Positions 58,766-64,000 of a DNA stretch of 64,000 nucleotides are shown in pieces (the first letter of the stretch is position 1; each line of letters starts with the position of its first letter). Below the pieces are notes generated by a model. It was not told where the DNA came from, made no database searches, and was given only the letters and a program-made list of their open reading frames with translations. The position numbers were made by a program, and so were the translations under genes. Source of the DNA: Saxidomus purpurata (taxonomy: Eukaryota > Mollusca > Bivalvia > Venerida > Veneridae); the NCBI GenBank assembly GCA_022818135.1, contig JAFMSR010000019.1:30121679-30185678 (forward strand), written 5' to 3'.

Positions 58766-60459
58766 TGAACTTAGAAATTCCTAGTTAAAGTGTTGAATGC
58801 AAGGCACTGTCATGCACATACATGTACATTTTGTATATCGTAACCACCTAACGTATTAATTGGAATTCATAGGTGTCAAACAATTAAATAAGATAAATCT
58901 TGAGCTAATATTTTACTAAATCTACAGCACTTTAAAATTTGTTACAAAAATTCTTGTTTTGTCTTTTACTACCAAAAGTTTTGTTCTATTCAATGGCAAA
59001 CACTGGGAATAATGCTAATCATAATCAACAGTGCTCGAATTTTCAGACTTTATTATTTGCAGCCAGCAACGTTGGAATTACTTATTACATGTATGCCTTT
59101 TATAAATACTTCTTTTAAATCACCAGAACATTTGGTTCTTTAAACGCACGCTTGAAATTGTTACCGCAGAAGTTCGAATTCAAAGCTTAAAGCTATCCTC
59201 CCTCTAACAGGTTAAATGTCAACTGTTTGTAGCTGTTTCATTATATCTGATAAGTAACAGTTGGTTTGTCTGTTGTTTTTTTCAGAACCTTATTTCTGGA
59301 TGAAAAGATACAGAGTTTCCGCCCACTTCGCATGGCAGTTGACATGTACAGCAACTAAAGACATAGTTCTGGCGACCAAAATTGAAAATGCTGATATTCT
59401 TATATCTGTTTTAGTACTGTCAAAGCATATGGGCTTGACATTCTTCAGCTACTATAGACTTTGAGTGATAGTGGTCTTTTTTATCCTGATGTTGAGTGTT
59501 GAAGATGAGAATTGTCGTCTGCTGACTTGTACCGACGCTTGTGAACTAACCGACCTCTGCATTCAAATTCACTCACAGGACATGTATTGGATAAAAGGAG
59601 GCTAAATGTTATATTTATGAATATTGTGAAATTTCATGCTCCACTTTAAAGTTTTAAAGGCCACTGATCTCTTTAGATGTTACAATTATTCGTGGTATTT
59701 ATATAACCAAGAAAGGTGCCGGCGAAATTCATCGTTATTTGCAAAACAAAACATCCTAACATTGCTTTTAAAAAAGAAAGTATATTTTATAAATACAAAA
59801 CAGTTTTTTTTTCCATGATATAGCAAACTATAAGAAATGCTTTCTGACAATACTTTTTTTATAATTAAGAAATATAGGTATTCGTCAACATTGTTTATCG
59901 AGTAGTAAAACATGGTTGTTCCTAAATATTTATTTAATACATATATTGCTAAACTGTAAACCTAGAAATATAAGGGTGTCAATTAATGCTTTTGTATGAT
60001 GTTATCTGTGTAGATATTGATAAGTTGTCAAGATCTGAATAATAAAGTTATAGTTCTCTTCAAAATGGCCATATCAAATTATGGTCAAGAATCAAGCTTA
60101 AAACACAGTCGATGCTCTGAAAACATGTAATAATTTAAAATTAGTTATACTTCTTTATTTCTTTTATTGACGACACAAATGAAAATATTTTAGACTAAGA
60201 CAAAGCATGGATTTTCAATTTTTATCTTGGTTATAGTGATAACTGACTTTAACAGACAATCAATGGCATAAGAACTGTTCAACAGATGTTTATATTCTGG
60301 CCATAACTATAGCGGTATAATTTACAGAAAGTCTTATCTACAATTATGATTTTAACTTCGAACTGTTTAATCATTTTAAGTTGACTACTACTAAGATTCT
60401 ATTTTTATTTTAAACAATGTTAAATTTTTTTCTTAAATTTTGATGCGCTTTCATACTGT
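58766..60459. other. Gene-free stretch
   Basis: No exon or element recognised before the minisatellite. Confidence 0.45.
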
Positions 60460-63400
60460 TGCAGGTGCTGGTATTGTTACTGTTAACTGTTACATACTGT
60501 TGCTGGTGTTGGTGTTGTTATTGTTTACTGCTACATGCTGTTGCAGGTGTTGGTGTTGTTATTGTTTATTGTTACATACTGTTGCAGGTGCTGGTGTAGT
60601 AATTGTTGCAGGTGTTGGGTGTTGTTATTGTTTACTGTTACATACTGTTGCTGGTGTTGGTGTTGTTATTGTTTATTGTTACATACTGTTGCAGGTGCTG
60701 GTGTTGTTACTGTTATATATTGTTGCAGGTGTTGGTGTTGTTATTGTTTATTGCTATATACTGCTGCTGGTGTTGTTACTGTTTATTGTTATATATTGTT
60801 GCAGGTGTTGGTGTTGTTACTGTTTATTGTTATATACTGTTGCAGGTGTTGGTGTTGTTACTGTTTATTGTTATATATTGTTGCAGGTGCTGGTGTTGTT
60901 ACTGTTTACTGTTTCATACTGTTGCAGGTGTTGGTGTTGTTACTGTTTATTGTTATATATTGTTGCAGGTGTTGGTGTTGTTACTCTTTATTGCTACATA
61001 CTGCTGCAGGTGTTGGTGTTGTTACTGTTTATTGTTACATACTATTGCAGGTGTTGGTGTTGTTGTTCACTGTAACATATTGTTGCAGGTGCTGGTGTTG
61101 TTATTGTTTTTACTGTTACATACTGTTACAGGTGCTGGTGTTGTTACTGTTACATATTGTTGCAGGTGTTGGTGTTGTTAATGTTACATATTGTTGCAGG
61201 TGTTGGTGTTGTTATTGTTTACTGTTATATACTGTTGCAGGTGTTGGTGTTGTTACTGTTACATACTGTTGCAGGTGTTGGTGTTGTTACTGTTACATAT
61301 TGTTCGGTGTTGGTGTGTTGTTACATATTGTTGCAGGTGTTGGTGTTGTTATTGTTTACTGTTATATACTGTTGCAGGTGTTGGTGTTGTTACTGTTACA
61401 TACTGTTGCAGGTGTTGGTGTTGTTACTGTTACATATTGTTGCAGGTGTTGGTGTTGTTATTATTTACTGTTACATACTGTTGCAGGTGCTGGTGTTGTA
61501 ACTGTTACATATTGTTGCAGGTGTTGGTGTTGTTATTGTTTATTGTTACATACTGTTACATGTTGGTGTTGTTACTGTTTATTGTTATATATTGTTGCAG
61601 GTGTTGGTGTTGTTACTGTTTATTGCTACATACTGCTGCAGGTGTTGGTGTTGTTACTGTTTATTGTTACATACTATTGCAGGTGTTGGTGTTGTTATTG
61701 TTTACAGTAACATATTGTTGCAGGTGCTGGTGTTGTTATTGTTTACTTTTACATACTGTTACAGGTGCTGGTGTTGTTACTGTTACATATTGTTGCAGGT
61801 GTTGGTGTTGTTATTGTTTACTGTTGCAGGTGCTGGTGTTGTAACTGTTACATATTGTTGCAGGTGTTGGTGTTGTTACTGTTTATTGTTACATACTGTT
61901 ACATGTTGGTGTTGTTACTGTTTATTGTTATATATTGTTGCAGGTGTTGGTGTTGTTACTGTTTATTGCTACATACTGCTGCAGGTGTTGGTGTTGTTAC
62001 TGTTTATTGTTACATACTATTGCAGGTGTTGGTGTTGTTATTGTTTACAGTAACATATTGTTGCAGGTGCTGGTGTTGTTATTGTTTACTGTTACATACT
62101 GTTACAGGTGCTGGTGTTGTTACTGTTACATATTGTTGCAGGTGTTGGTGTTGTTACTGTTACATATTGTTGCAGGTGTTGGTGTTGTTATTGTTTACTG
62201 TTATATACTGTTGCAGGTGTTGGTGTTGTTATTGTTACATACTGTTGCAGGTGTTGGTGTTGTTATTGTTACATATTGTTGCAGGTGTTGGTGTTGTTAT
62301 TGTTTACTGTTATATACTGTTGCAGGTGTTGGTGTTGTTATTGTTTACGTTATATACTGTTGCAGGTGTTGGTGTTGTTACTGTTTATTGTTACATACTG
62401 TTGCAGGTGTTGGTGTTGTTATTGTTACTGTTACATATTGTTGCAGGTGCTTGGTGTTGTTATTATTTACTGTTACATACTGTTGCAGGTGCTGGTGTTG
62501 TAACTGTTACATATTGTTGCAGGTGTTGGTGTTGTTACTGTTTACTGTTATATACTGTTGCAGTTGTTGGTGTTGTTACTGTTACATACTGTTGCAGGTG
62601 TTGGTGTTGTTACTGTTTATTGTTACATAATGTTGCAGGTGTTGGTGTTGTTACTGTTTATTGTTACATACTGTTGCAGGTGCTGGTGTTGTTACTGTTT
62701 ATTGTTACATATTGTTGCAGGTGTTGGTGTTGTTACTGTTTATTGTTCATACTGTTGCAGCTGTTGGTGTTGTTACTGTTTATTGTTACATACTGTTGCA
62801 GGTGCTGGTGTTGTTATTGTTTACTGTTACATACTGTTGCAGGTGTTGGTGTTGTTATTGTTTACTGTTACATATTGTTGCAGGTGTTGGTGTTGTTACT
62901 GTTACATACTGTTGCAGGTTTTGGTGTTGTAATTGTTTACTGTTACATACTGTTGCAGGTGTTGGTGTTGTTACTGTTACATACTGTTGCAGGTGTTGGT
63001 GTTGTTACTGTTACATAATGTTGCAGGTGTTGGTGTTGTTATTGTTTACTGTTACATACTGTTGCAGGTGCTGGTGTTATTACTGTTACATATTGTTGCA
63101 GGTGTTTGTATTGTTACTGTTTCATACTGTTGCAGGTGTTGGTATTGTTACTGTTTATTGTTACATACTGTTACAGGTGCTGGTGTTGTTATTGTTTACT
63201 GTTACATACTGTTGCAGGTTTTGGTGTTGTTACTGTTACATATTGTTGCAGGTGTTGGTGTTGTTACTGTTACATACTGTTGCAGGTTTTGGTGTTGTAA
63301 CTGTTACATATTGTTGCAGGTGTTGGTGTTGTTACTGTTATATACTGTTGCAGGTGTTGGTGTTGTTACTGTACATATTGTTGCAGGTGCTGGTGTTGTT

Positions 63401-64000
63401 ACTGTTACATACTGTTGCAAGTGCTAGTGTTGTTACTGTTACATATTGTTGCAGGTGTTGCTGTTGTTACTGCTTCATACTTTTGCAGGTCTTGGTGTTG
63501 TTACTGCTTATTGTTACATACTGCTGCAGGTGTTGGTGTTGTTACTGTTTATTGTTATATATTGTTGCTGGTGTTGTTACTGTTTATTGTTACATACTGC
63601 TGCAGGTGTTGGTGTTGTTACTGTTTATTGATATATATCGTTGCAGGTGTTTGTGTTGTTATTGTTTATTGTTACATACTGCTGCAGGTGTTGGTGTTGT
63701 TACTGTTTATTGTTACATACTATTGCAGGTGTTGGTGTTGTTATTGTTTACTGTAACATATTGTTGCAGGTGCTGTTTTTTTATTGTTTACTGTTACATA
63801 CTGTTGCAGGTGTTGGTGTTGTTATTGTTTACTGTTATATACTGTTGCAGGTGTTGGTTTTGTTACTGTTACATACTGTTGCAGGTGCTGGTGTTGTTAC
63901 TGTTACATACTGTTGCAGGTGTTGGTGTTCTTATTGTTTACTGTTATATACTGTTGCAGGTGTTGGTGTTGTTACTGTTACATACTGTTGCAGGTGTTGG
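60460..64000 (+). repeat. Large minisatellite with mixed 34- and 41-base units
   Basis: About 3.5 kb, some 90 or more units, runs past the window end. The unit is TGTTGCAGGTGTTGGTGTTG, then TTACTGTTACATAC (short, 34 bases) or the same with seven more bases, TTTATTG or TTTACTG (long, 41 bases). The plus strand is very rich in G and T, with few A and C. Long and short units are mixed, and larger blocks recur (for example 343 bases apart at 61558 and 61901). Open frames in all three phases encode only Cys/Val/Leu repeats. Confidence 0.95.

Noticed and set aside
61765..63018. 417-codon open frame, and similar long frames in all three phases over 60.4-63.8 kb
   Set aside because: They are products of the GT-rich minisatellite. 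All encode Cys/Val/Leu repeats, and the unit lengths 34 and 41 shift frame freely.
60460..64000. CRISPR array, because of regular repeats
   Set aside because: There are no unique spacers; units are contiguous, and the rest of the window is animal DNA.

Overview
This is animal nuclear DNA, most likely from a bivalve mollusc. Coding sequence is split by GT-AG introns. The DNA is AT-rich, only a few kilobases of the 64 kb are coding, and the rest is dominated by tRNA-headed SINEs, miniature inverted-repeat elements, LINE remnants and tandem repeats. A many-EGF scavenger-type receptor, a TRIM/NHL-like protein and the dispersed motif ACAAGAGGGCCAAGATGGCC fit bivalve genomes as I know them. The species cannot be fixed from the sequence alone.

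Four protein-coding genes can be supported, all on the minus strand. (A) 162-4952: two exons (3662-4952, then 162-943) joined in phase, giving 691 residues of an unrecognised, mostly disordered, highly charged protein whose 3' end lies left of the window. (B) 15657-18043: the terminal exon of a C2H2 zinc-finger protein with seven good fingers and one degenerate finger; two tiny upstream exons are proposed at 18542-18580 and 18670-18724. (C) 27895-29316: an intact 473-residue TRIM-like protein with a coiled coil and an NHL-type propeller but no RING or B-box. (D) 42171-49719: a MEGF/SCARF-like receptor rebuilt here from a signal-peptide exon, one 2151-base ectodomain exon, a transmembrane exon and an acidic cytoplasmic exon. 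All three junctions match in phase; the tail continues further left and was not found.

Between the genes: 5.8-14 kb holds a pogo-like MITE, a long-inverted-repeat element, several dispersed repeats and SINEs. 20.9-26.5 kb has a roughly 0.9 kb long-TIR element sitting at the edge of one copy of a repeat that also occurs at 9.7 kb. 29.5-32.9 kb has three inverted-repeat structures (0.14, 1.1 and 1.2 kb). 37.8-40.3 kb is a decayed LINE split by a Tc1-like element and a SINE. Introns of gene D hold two TTAA-flanked MITEs, a TA-flanked MITE a few bases from a splice donor, and a decayed LINE. 50.5-57.6 kb is mostly tandem and dispersed repeats. 60.46 kb to the end is one minisatellite of mixed 34- and 41-base units that runs out of the window.

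No operon-like organisation, CRISPR, prokaryotic signal or convincing functional tRNA was seen. The genes do not obviously work in one pathway; they share only strand and neighbourhood. Two homopolymer-rich patches (around 40.5 and 58.5 kb) may be assembly errors.
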